Source: Thiohalocapsa sp. (lineage in GTDB: Bacteria > Pseudomonadota > Gammaproteobacteria > Chromatiales > Chromatiaceae). From it: 12,346 nt of DNA. Both the position numbers and the translations under genes were made by a program. Under the pieces are notes generated by a model, which was given only the letters and a program-made list of their open reading frames with translations, made no database searches and had not been told where the DNA came from. Position 1 is the first letter of the stretch. Each line of letters opens with the position of its first letter. The stretch covers positions 1 through 12,346 of the forward strand of contig NZ_JAIFKJ010000107.1 in NCBI RefSeq assembly GCF_019695415.1, written 5' to 3'. Below are positions 6,727-12,346 of this stretch, piece by piece.

Positions 6727-6728
6727 GG

Positions 6729-6743
6729 GCCCGATTTGCGGGC
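6729..6743 (-). promoter_or_regulatory. Hairpin immediately upstream of the RND start codon
   Basis: On the minus strand GCCCG, loop CAAAT, CGGGC makes a perfect 5-bp GC stem that ends 2 nt before the ATG at 6726, exactly where a Shine-Dalgarno should be. No purine-rich ribosome-binding site is seen. It may lower translation initiation, or the real start may be elsewhere. Confidence 0.35.
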
Positions 6744-6864
6744 GCTCGCGGCGATTTCAGGGCCCCGTCTGGCTCAGTCGATCATGGCCCATTGGGTGGC
6801 TCTATCCGTCTCGTCGGTCGTGCTCGGGCTTGGTCGAGCGCGGCCCGTGTGGCCACCGTCAGCG

Positions 6865-6891
6865 GCTCGCCGTAAGCCGCTCGCCGTAAGC
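6865..6891. repeat. Two 13-bp direct repeats in the RND / oxidoreductase divergent region
   Basis: GCTCGCCGTAAGC occurs at 6865-6877 and again at 6879-6891, a 14-bp period. The pair lies just upstream of a -10-like TATCAT at 6895. Direct repeats in such a position can be regulator sites, but a simple duplication is equally possible. Confidence 0.6.
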
Positions 6892-6894
6892 AGC

Positions 6895-6900
6895 TATCAT
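6895..6900 (+). promoter_or_regulatory. Candidate -10 element for the oxidoreductase gene
   Basis: TATCAT matches TATAAT at five of six positions and lies 35 bp before the start codon. No recognisable -35 is present at 16-18 bp; the direct repeats lie there instead. This would fit an activator-dependent promoter, or be coincidence. Confidence 0.28.
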
Positions 6901-6922
6901 GGGCCAGCAGGCATAGGGCAGC

Positions 6923-6930
6923 AAAGGAGG
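6923..6930 (+). promoter_or_regulatory. Strong Shine-Dalgarno of the oxidoreductase gene
   Basis: AAAGGAGG, nearly the full anti-16S complement, stands 5 nt before the ATG at 6936. It is the best ribosome-binding site in the window and fixes the start. Confidence 0.8.
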
Positions 6931-6935
6931 TTGGT

Positions 6936-7871
6936 ATGGGGCAGGCAGTACGCGTCGGCGTCGTGGGGGTCGGTTATCTCGGGCGTTTCCATGCCCTGAT
7001 TTATTCGCGTCTCGACGGCGTAGAGCTCGTGGGGGTTGCCGATACCGACCGCGGGCGCGCGGAAGCCGTGGCCGCCGAGGCCGGCTGCGCAGCCTTCACA
7101 GACCCCGCGGCATTGCGTGCGCAGGTGGACGCGGTCAGCATCGTGGTGCCGACGACGGCACACTTGGATGTTGCGCGGCCGTACCTGGAAGCGGGCATCC
7201 ACACCCTGCTGGAGAAGCCGGTGGCGCCGGACATGGACCAAGGGACGGAGATCCTGCGCCTGGCCGAGGCGTCCGGGGCCACGCTGCAGATCGGCCACCT
7301 GGAGCGCTTCAACGCGGGCATCATGGCGCTCGCCGAGCGCATCGACCGGCCGCGCTTCATCGAGGCTCAGCGCATGGGCGGGTTCAAGGAGCGGGCGACG
7401 GACGTGGACGTGGTCTCCGACCTGATGATCCACGACATCGACATCATCCTGGGCCTGGTGGGCGGCGAGCCGACAGAGATTCGGGCTGTGGGCACGCCCG
7501 TGCTCACCGAGCACGTGGACATCGCCAATGCGAGGCTCGCCTTCGCCGACGGTGCCGTGGCCAACATTGTTTCGAGCCGCGTGTCGGAGCAGACGGTGCG
7601 GCGGATCCGCGTCTTCCAGGCAGGTGCCTACCTGTCGCTGGACTTCGTCGGCCAGACGCTCGACATCGCGCGGCCCGTACCGCAGCCGGGCGGAACCCGG
7701 CCGGAGATCGTCCGCGAGCGCATCGACGTGGAGCCGGTGAAGCCGCTGGACGCGGAGATTGCGGCGTTTGTGGATTGTGTGCGGACCGGTCGGCGGCCGT
7801 TGGTGGACGGTGCCGTCGGCCTGCGGGCGCTGGCGGTGGCGTTGGAGGTGCATCGGCGCATGGCGGGCTGA
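6936..7871 (+). CDS. Gfo/Idh/MocA-family NAD(P)-dependent oxidoreductase
   Basis: This is a cytoplasmic oxidoreductase acting on a sugar, sugar nucleotide or similar polyol substrate. The 311 residues match the short form of the family. An N-terminal Rossmann fold opens with VGVVGVGYLGRFHA (7-20; GxGxxG), followed by VADTD at 34-38, where the acidic residue at the end of beta-2 suggests NAD preference. The family EKP signature is Glu93-Lys94-Pro95, Lys94 being the catalytic lysine. GHLERFN is at 120-126, and DLMIHDID at 162-169 holds the active-site Asp162 and His166. The C-terminal alpha/beta domain follows. Substrate is not readable from the sequence. Similar proteins near lipid A genes are UDP-GlcNAc 3-dehydrogenases (GnnA), but no aminotransferase partner or lpxA/lpxB is visible, so that is only a possibility. 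The gene is divergent from the RND transporter and converges on pdxA with a 22-bp gap. Confidence 0.9.
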   Translation: MGQAVRVGVVGVGYLGRFHALIYSRLDGVELVGVADTDRGRAEAVAAEAGCAAFTDPAALRAQVDAVSIVVPTTAHLDVARPYLEAGIHTLLEKPVAPDMDQGTEILRLAEASGATLQIGHLERFNAGIMALAERIDRPRFIEAQRMGGFKERATDVDVVSDLMIHDIDIILGLVGGEPTEIRAVGTPVLTEHVDIANARLAFADGAVANIVSSRVSEQTVRRIRVFQAGAYLSLDFVGQTLDIARPVPQPGGTRPEIVRERIDVEPVKPLDAEIAAFVDCVRTGRRPLVDGAVGLRALAVALEVHRRMAG

Positions 7872-7893
7872 TCCACGCTGAGCCGACTTGCTG

Positions 7894-8922
7894 TCAGGCG
7901 TTGCCGCCGCTCGCCTGTGCGCCCCCTTCCCACGCCGCCATGTCGATGGCCATGGCCAGCGCCGCCGCCAGGCTGCCCGGGTCGGCGCGGGCGGTACCGG
8001 CGAGGTCCAGCGCCGTGCCATGGTCCACGGAGGTTCGGATGATGGGCAGGCCGAGCGTCACATTGACCGCGTTGCCGAAACCCATGTGCTTGAGCACCGG
8101 CAGGCCCTGGTCGTGATACATGGCAAGGACGACGTCTGTGTTCGCCAGCATCGGCGGCAGAAAGGCCGTATCTGCCGGCAGCGGGCCGCGTAGGTCGGCG
8201 CCGGCGGCACGCAGGCGCTCCAGCACCGGGGCGATGATGTCGATTTCTTCGCGACCCAGGTGGCCGCCCTCGCCCGCATGCGGATTGAGGCCGCAGACGG
8301 CGATGCGGGGCTCGAGGATACCGAAGCGCCGGGGCAGGTCGCGAAGCAAGGTCTCAAGCACGTCCGTAATGAGCTGTCGGCTGAGCGCCGCCGGCACGTC
8401 CTTGAGCGGGAGATGGGTGGTGGCCAGCGCCACCTTGAGGCCGGGGGCGGCGAGCAGCATCACGGCCTTGGCGCCGCATTGCTCGGCAAAGAGCTCGGTA
8501 TGGCCGGTAAAGGCGAGGCCGGCATCGTTGATGACGCCCTTGTGTACCGGCGCCGTCACCACCGCGTCGTAGCGGCCGTGCAGGCAGCCCCGGCAGGCGG
8601 CGCTGAGCGTCTCCACCACATAAGGCGCGTTCCGGGTATCGAGCCGCCCCGGCACGGCCGCCGTTCGCAGCTGGGCCACCGGGTCCACCCACAGCGCACC
8701 GGGCATTTGCGGCTCGGGTGGTTTCTCTGGCTCCAGTGATTGCAGGGTCAGGGGCAGGTCCAGTGCTGCCGCCCGCGCACGCAGAAGCTCCGGATCGCAC
8801 AGGGCCACCACTTGCGCCGGGTGGGCCTGCTGGGCGAGCAGCACGCACAGGTCCGGGCCGATGCCGGCGGGCTCCCCGGGGGTCAGTGCGATGCGCCTAG
8901 GGCGATCTGCGGTTTGGGTCAT
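7894..8922 (-). CDS. pdxA: 4-hydroxythreonine-4-phosphate dehydrogenase
   Basis: PdxA oxidises 4-phosphohydroxy-L-threonine with NAD(P) in the DXP-dependent route to pyridoxal 5'-phosphate. The product then condenses with deoxyxylulose phosphate on PdxJ. The 342 residues fit the family (about 330). Motifs in order are TPGEPAGIGPDL at 14-25, TAPVHKGVIND at 123-133, and GHTELFAEQ at 140-148. The three metal-ligand histidines line up with E. coli His166, His211 and His266 as His170 (TTHLPLKDV), His215 (GLNPHAGE) and His270 (YHDQGLPVLKH). The ATG at 8922 lies 32 bp after the surA stop. It has no good Shine-Dalgarno, so translation probably depends on coupling to surA. The open frame extends far upstream inside surA without family similarity, so the longer start is rejected. 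In E. coli the next gene is rsmA; here the operon ends. Confidence 0.95.
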   Translation of the reverse strand: MTQTADRPRRIALTPGEPAGIGPDLCVLLAQQAHPAQVVALCDPELLRARAAALDLPLTLQSLEPEKPPEPQMPGALWVDPVAQLRTAAVPGRLDTRNAPYVVETLSAACRGCLHGRYDAVVTAPVHKGVINDAGLAFTGHTELFAEQCGAKAVMLLAAPGLKVALATTHLPLKDVPAALSRQLITDVLETLLRDLPRRFGILEPRIAVCGLNPHAGEGGHLGREEIDIIAPVLERLRAAGADLRGPLPADTAFLPPMLANTDVVLAMYHDQGLPVLKHMGFGNAVNVTLGLPIIRTSVDHGTALDLAGTARADPGSLAAALAMAIDMAAWEGGAQASGGNA

Positions 8923-8954
8923 CAGGCTGACAGTCGCGCCGCCGCTCGCGGGCG

Positions 8955-10280
8955 TCAGTAGTCCCCGGTGTCGAGCCGCAGATCCACGTAGGCCTCGTCG
9001 CGCAGCTGGCGCAGCCACATCTCCGTGGCTTCCTCTGCCTTGCGCTGGCGCAGCGCGTCCTCGGCCTTCATGCGCAGCAGCTCGTCGGCCGTGTCCTGCT
9101 GGCGTCGGTCCAGCACCTGCACGATGTGCCAGCCGAAAGGGCTCTGGAAGGGGTCGCACACCTCGCCGGGGGCGAGCGCGTCAATGACCTCCTCGAACTC
9201 CGGCACAGTATCACCAGGGTCCACCAAGCCCCAGTCGCCGACCTGAAGCGCCGTCCCCGTGTCGTCGGCAGGGGAGAGGGAAAGGGTGCCCAAGGAGGAC
9301 CGGCGGACGAGGGGCAGCCGCAGCTGCTCGAGTCGGCGCTGTGCGTCGTCGTCGGAGACCAGCTCGTTGGTTCGGATCAGGATGTGGCGGGCCTGCGTCT
9401 GGCTCACCGGTTCCGGATCATCGCCGCGGATGTCGGCGATCTTGATGAGGTGCAGCCCGCCCGGGCTTTGGATGGGCTCGGTAATCTCGCCTTTCGCCAG
9501 GGTCTGTGAGGCCTCCACCGCCAGCGTCGGCACCTCGGCCATGGGGAACCAGCCCAGGTCGCCGCCCTCCAGCGCGCGGCGGCCGTCGGACTCCGCGGCG
9601 GCGACACTGGCGAAGTCGGCGCCGTTGCGCAGGCGCTGCAGCAGCCGCTGCGCCTTGCTGCGGGCTGCGGCCAGCTGGTTTGCGCTCGGGCGCTCGGGCA
9701 GCGCCACCAGGATGTGCTGGAGCTTGACCTCGCGGCGTTGGATCAGGGTGTCCGCTTCCTGTTCCAGGAAGCGATCCACCTCCGCCTCGCTTATCCGGAT
9801 GTTGCGCATCACCGCCTGTTGCTGCAGCTGGCTGGTGAGGATCTGGGAGCGGGTATCTTCGCGGAAGTTCTCGAAGTCGACGCCGCTCTGCTCCAGGGTC
9901 AGACGCAGCTCGTCCAGGCTCAAGCCGTTGCGAGCGGCGATGCCGTTGAGTGCGTTGTTGAGGGTTTCCTCATCCACCTGGATGCCGAGCTGCTCGGCCT
10001 GCTGCATCTGCAGCCGCTTGAGGATGAGGCGCTCGAGCACCTGCTCTTCGAGCACCGCCTGCGAGGGAATGGCCGCGCCGCGGGCCTGCAGCTCCGGCAG
10101 TACCAGATCGATCTCGGATTGCAGCTCGCTGCGGACAATAACGTCGTCGTTCACCACGGCGACGATGCCATCCAGCGGACGGCTCGCCCCAGCACCGGTG
10201 GCGACGAGCGCCAGCAGCAGGCAGGCGATGAGCGGCCAGCGAGCCCCCCATGCTTGGATTTCAGTCGATGGAATAGCCAT
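8955..10280 (-). CDS. surA: Periplasmic chaperone / peptidyl-prolyl isomerase SurA
   Basis: SurA carries unfolded outer-membrane proteins, including LptD, across the periplasm to the BAM complex. The 441 residues include a signal peptide (hydrophobic core about 16-29, probable cleavage AGA-S after residue 32) and an N-terminal chaperone domain (about 36-180, starting LDGIVAVVNDDVI). Two parvulin domains follow, P1 (about 185-286, VKLQHILVALPE to GGLHLIKIADIRG) and P2 (about 295-393, ARHILIRTNE to SPFGWHIVQVLDRR), then a C-terminal helix. P1 carries the family GGDLGWF motif. P2, the active isomerase in E. coli, has lost it (VGDWGL) and also lacks the usual FS-D-SA segment. The ATG at 10280 overlaps the lptD end by 20 bp in another frame, a sign of translational coupling; its ribosome-binding site is weak. 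The longer open frame upstream lies inside lptD and is not used. Confidence 0.95.
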   Translation of the reverse strand: MAIPSTEIQAWGARWPLIACLLLALVATGAGASRPLDGIVAVVNDDVIVRSELQSEIDLVLPELQARGAAIPSQAVLEEQVLERLILKRLQMQQAEQLGIQVDEETLNNALNGIAARNGLSLDELRLTLEQSGVDFENFREDTRSQILTSQLQQQAVMRNIRISEAEVDRFLEQEADTLIQRREVKLQHILVALPERPSANQLAAARSKAQRLLQRLRNGADFASVAAAESDGRRALEGGDLGWFPMAEVPTLAVEASQTLAKGEITEPIQSPGGLHLIKIADIRGDDPEPVSQTQARHILIRTNELVSDDDAQRRLEQLRLPLVRRSSLGTLSLSPADDTGTALQVGDWGLVDPGDTVPEFEEVIDALAPGEVCDPFQSPFGWHIVQVLDRRQQDTADELLRMKAEDALRQRKAEEATEMWLRQLRDEAYVDLRLDTGDY

Positions 10281-12346
10281 AAATCTCGCGTTCCAGGAAA
10301 TCGCCGATCGGGTCGCCGATGGCACCAAGGCCGGCGAGCTCCACCTGCAGCATGACCGAGGTGCTGGCCGCATCCTCGGGGCGGCGCTTGAAGTGCCGAC
10401 CGAGCAGTCGCAGGCGCCAGCAGCACTTGCCGAACTCGACCCCGGCAAAGGCGTCCATGGTCTCGTCATGGCGCATCGAATAGAGCCAGCGGCCGACCAA
10501 CTCCGCCTGGGTGCCGAAAGGGAGGCGGAAAGACACATCGGTATCCTCGTACCGGTTCTCCTCCGCGGGCGTCAAGTCGGTTCGATACGCGAGGTTGAGC
10601 ATGCGCTGCTCCGGATCCCGATACTCCAGACGCAGCGTGCGCCGGGGCAGGCTGTCATTTTGGTCGGCGTCCGGGTCCCACTGGAAACTCGCGCGCCCGA
10701 ACCAGTGCTCGAACAGCCGTGCGGAGAGCTCGCCCGTATAGGGCGAAGTATCGTCGGTCTGCGGCGGCCCGGAGATCTGCACGCGGCGATCGGCAAAGTA
10801 GTAGATCTGGCCCAGGCTCAGACGGAACAGCTCCTCACCGGTTGACGCGCGCAGCATGCGCGAGCTGATGCCCGCTGTCACCTGATTGGTATCGCCGATG
10901 CGGTCCCGACCCGTGAAGCGGTTGCTGCGGAACAGGTTGGCGAAGCTGAAATCGAGCTCGGAGCTGTCGAACACCGGCGTCTCGGCTTGTGCCTCATAGG
11001 GCGTGTAAAGGTAGTAGAGCCGCGGCTCCAGGGTCTGCACTGCCGTTTCGCCGAGCCAGTCCGTCTCGCGCTCGAAAATCAGCTTTCCGTCAAGGTCCAG
11101 GCTCGGGATCGCGTGCCCCGGGTCGTCCGGGAAGCCCGGCTCGGTGTCGGTCAGGGCATAGGTCGACAGGTAAAGCCGCGCGCCCGGAATCAAGTGGCCG
11201 TAGCTGCGCTGCAAGGGCCAGCTCAAAGCCGGGGTGAGGGTAAAGCGTTGTCCGTGCACCCTGTGGTTGTGGTCGAAAAAATCGTACTCGGCTTCCAGGC
11301 TGACGTTGGGGCGCGCGGTGAGACCGGCGACCGGCTCTGGTAGCAGCTCCGTGGGATTGATGCGGAAAAGGATCTGCGGGAGACGTCCATAAGGCCTGCC
11401 TTCCGGCGCGATGCCCTGGTCGATGGTCTGAAAGCCCTCCAGACGCGTGAGCAGGGACCAGCCCCTGCCGTAGTAGGTCACGTCACCGCGCTGACGCAGA
11501 CGGCGCGTACTGGTGACGTCGATGTTGTTGCCAAGGTCTTCCAGGTATTGGTCGTCGCTCACGGCGTTGAAATCGAGGCGGGTCACCAGGCGCCCGAGCC
11601 ATCGCCCCTCCTCCAGTGCGTTCAGGCCCCAGCGCACGCGCTCATCCCCCTCGTAAGCTCGGTCGTCCGGCAGCAGCTCGGCGCGGATCTCGCCCGCGTC
11701 CGAGCGCGTGAGCCAGCGGAATTCCGAGCCAAGCATGATGCCGCGCTCGGTCATCAGCCGTGGGGTCAGCGTGGCGTCCATGTTGGGCGCGATGTTCCAG
11801 TAGTAGGGCGTGCGCAGCTCGAAGCCGTTGTCCTGCGACGAGCCGACGGAGGGCACCAGAAAGCCGCTGCGGCGGCGGTCGTCGATAGGAAAGCGCAGGT
11901 ACGGCGTGTAAAGCAGGGGCATACCCCGAATACGCACCCGTGCGTCCCGCGCGACGCCGACGCCGGCCTCCTGATCCAGCTTGAGCTGGCTGGCCCGCAG
12001 TGACCAGGCGTTACTGCCCGGCGGACAGCTGGTGTAGAGAATGTCGCGGTACGCCGTGCGTGTGGGGCTCACCACATAGGCGGTGTCTGCCCGGCCGCGC
12101 ACATTGAGCGGTCCGCTCAGACGAAACCGCGGTGCGTCGATGCGTCCCTGTTGTGTGTCCAGATTGACGTCGGCGCCCGCACCCACCAGCCGCAGCTGGG
12201 GGTACTCCAGGTAGGTGTCGTCAGGGCTCGGCACGGTCTGCCGGCTGCGGTCGTAGCGCAGCTGATCCGCCTCTACCCGTTGCTCGTCGCGGACGACGGT
12301 GACGCCGCCGACGGCATCCACGACGTCCTCGGAGCGGCGGTAGCTG
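10261..12346 (-). CDS. lptD: LPS-assembly protein LptD, N-terminus outside window
   Basis: LptD with the lipoprotein LptE forms the outer-membrane translocon that inserts lipopolysaccharide into the outer leaflet. The last 694 residues are visible; the frame is open to the right edge, so the signal peptide and first residues are missing. The visible N-terminal part is the LptA-like beta-jellyroll (YRRSEDVVDAVGGV, then QRVEADQLRYD). The barrel follows after the hallmark segment around 11750-11905 (PIDDRRRSGFLVPSVG, TPYYWNIAPNMDATLTPR). The disulfide cysteines are conserved: one in YTSCPPGSN (codon 12025-12027) and the adjacent pair in GKCCWRL (10420-10425), corresponding to E. coli Cys173 and Cys724/725. 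The protein ends FLEREIYGYSID. A GTG at 12319-12321 is not the start, because the domain continues upstream of it. It is the first gene of the operon seen here, followed by surA and pdxA. Confidence 0.96.
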   Translation of the reverse strand, partial: SYRRSEDVVDAVGGVTVVRDEQRVEADQLRYDRSRQTVPSPDDTYLEYPQLRLVGAGADVNLDTQQGRIDAPRFRLSGPLNVRGRADTAYVVSPTRTAYRDILYTSCPPGSNAWSLRASQLKLDQEAGVGVARDARVRIRGMPLLYTPYLRFPIDDRRRSGFLVPSVGSSQDNGFELRTPYYWNIAPNMDATLTPRLMTERGIMLGSEFRWLTRSDAGEIRAELLPDDRAYEGDERVRWGLNALEEGRWLGRLVTRLDFNAVSDDQYLEDLGNNIDVTSTRRLRQRGDVTYYGRGWSLLTRLEGFQTIDQGIAPEGRPYGRLPQILFRINPTELLPEPVAGLTARPNVSLEAEYDFFDHNHRVHGQRFTLTPALSWPLQRSYGHLIPGARLYLSTYALTDTEPGFPDDPGHAIPSLDLDGKLIFERETDWLGETAVQTLEPRLYYLYTPYEAQAETPVFDSSELDFSFANLFRSNRFTGRDRIGDTNQVTAGISSRMLRASTGEELFRLSLGQIYYFADRRVQISGPPQTDDTSPYTGELSARLFEHWFGRASFQWDPDADQNDSLPRRTLRLEYRDPEQRMLNLAYRTDLTPAEENRYEDTDVSFRLPFGTQAELVGRWLYSMRHDETMDAFAGVEFGKCCWRLRLLGRHFKRRPEDAASTSVMLQVELAGLGAIGDPIGDFLEREIYGYSID

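Noticed and set aside
6897..8021. A 374-codon minus-strand frame opposite the oxidoreductase
   Set aside because: It is antisense to a clear Gfo/Idh/MocA gene with a strong ribosome-binding site and runs into the pdxA 3' end in another frame; no domain is seen.
10221..10232. Lipobox-like LIAC (residues 17-20) in the SurA signal peptide
   Set aside because: The cysteine sits inside the hydrophobic core with almost no hydrophobic stretch before it, and a good signal peptidase I site (AGA-S) follows. SurA is a soluble periplasmic protein.
9259..10845. A 528-codon open frame on the plus strand opposite surA and lptD
   Set aside because: Its product is Arg/Ser/Ala-rich with no recognisable domain. 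It lies antisense to two certain genes and is the type of long empty frame GC-rich codon bias creates.
12319..12321. GTG as the lptD start codon
   Set aside because: The frame stays open to the window edge and encodes the preceding strand of the LptA-like domain, so the gene simply continues outside.
1..12346. CRISPR arrays, insertion sequences, tRNA or rRNA genes, prophage or toxin-antitoxin genes
   Set aside because: Reading both strands I found no regularly spaced repeats, transposase motifs, tRNA-like cloverleafs or small gene pairs; the window is densely filled with housekeeping genes.

Overview
This is an ordinary housekeeping stretch of a GC-rich gammaproteobacterial chromosome. The gene order lptD-surA-pdxA is the classic gammaproteobacterial outer-membrane-biogenesis cluster. 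The class Ia ribonucleotide reductase has a second ATP-cone-like region of the kind known in Pseudomonas, and a c4-type dihaem cytochrome is present. A member of the Chromatiales/Ectothiorhodospiraceae or a relative is my guess, but the window does not prove it. I see no phage, insertion sequence, CRISPR array, tRNA or rRNA.

Layout from left to right. (1) 1-1346, minus: nrdA, cut by the left edge after 448 residues. (2) 1347-1679: a regulatory region whose AT-rich island stands out. On the minus strand it holds a consensus-like sigma70 promoter with two NrdR boxes in the usual geometry; further upstream are a 14-bp palindrome, two DnaA-box-like 9-mers and an exact 21-bp tandem duplication. 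(3) 1680-2420, minus: an unrecognised single-pass membrane protein with a coiled coil and a beta-rich periplasmic domain. (4) 2606-3466, plus: an exported dihaem cytochrome c4, divergent from (3). (5) 3535-6726, minus: a complete RND-superfamily transporter without an adaptor or outer-membrane partner in view. (6) 6936-7871, plus: a Gfo/Idh/MocA oxidoreductase, divergent from (5). (7) 7894-8922, 8955-10280 and 10261-12346, all minus: pdxA, surA and the C-terminal 694 residues of lptD, an operon read from right to left. The lptD and surA frames overlap by 20 bp and surA-pdxA are 32 bp apart.

How they work together. LptD inserts lipopolysaccharide into the outer membrane, and SurA is the periplasmic chaperone that helps beta-barrels such as LptD fold. 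PdxA, a pyridoxal-phosphate biosynthesis enzyme, is a traditional passenger of this operon. The usual next genes (rsmA, apaG, apaH) are absent: pdxA instead converges on the oxidoreductase with a 22-bp gap. NrdA makes deoxynucleotides, and its control region is the most informative non-coding DNA here. I do not find a convincing new biological system. The points most worth a second look are the layered nrdA control region, the unnamed membrane protein, the orphan RND pump with non-AcrB residues at its proton-relay positions, and the swapped parvulin signatures in SurA.
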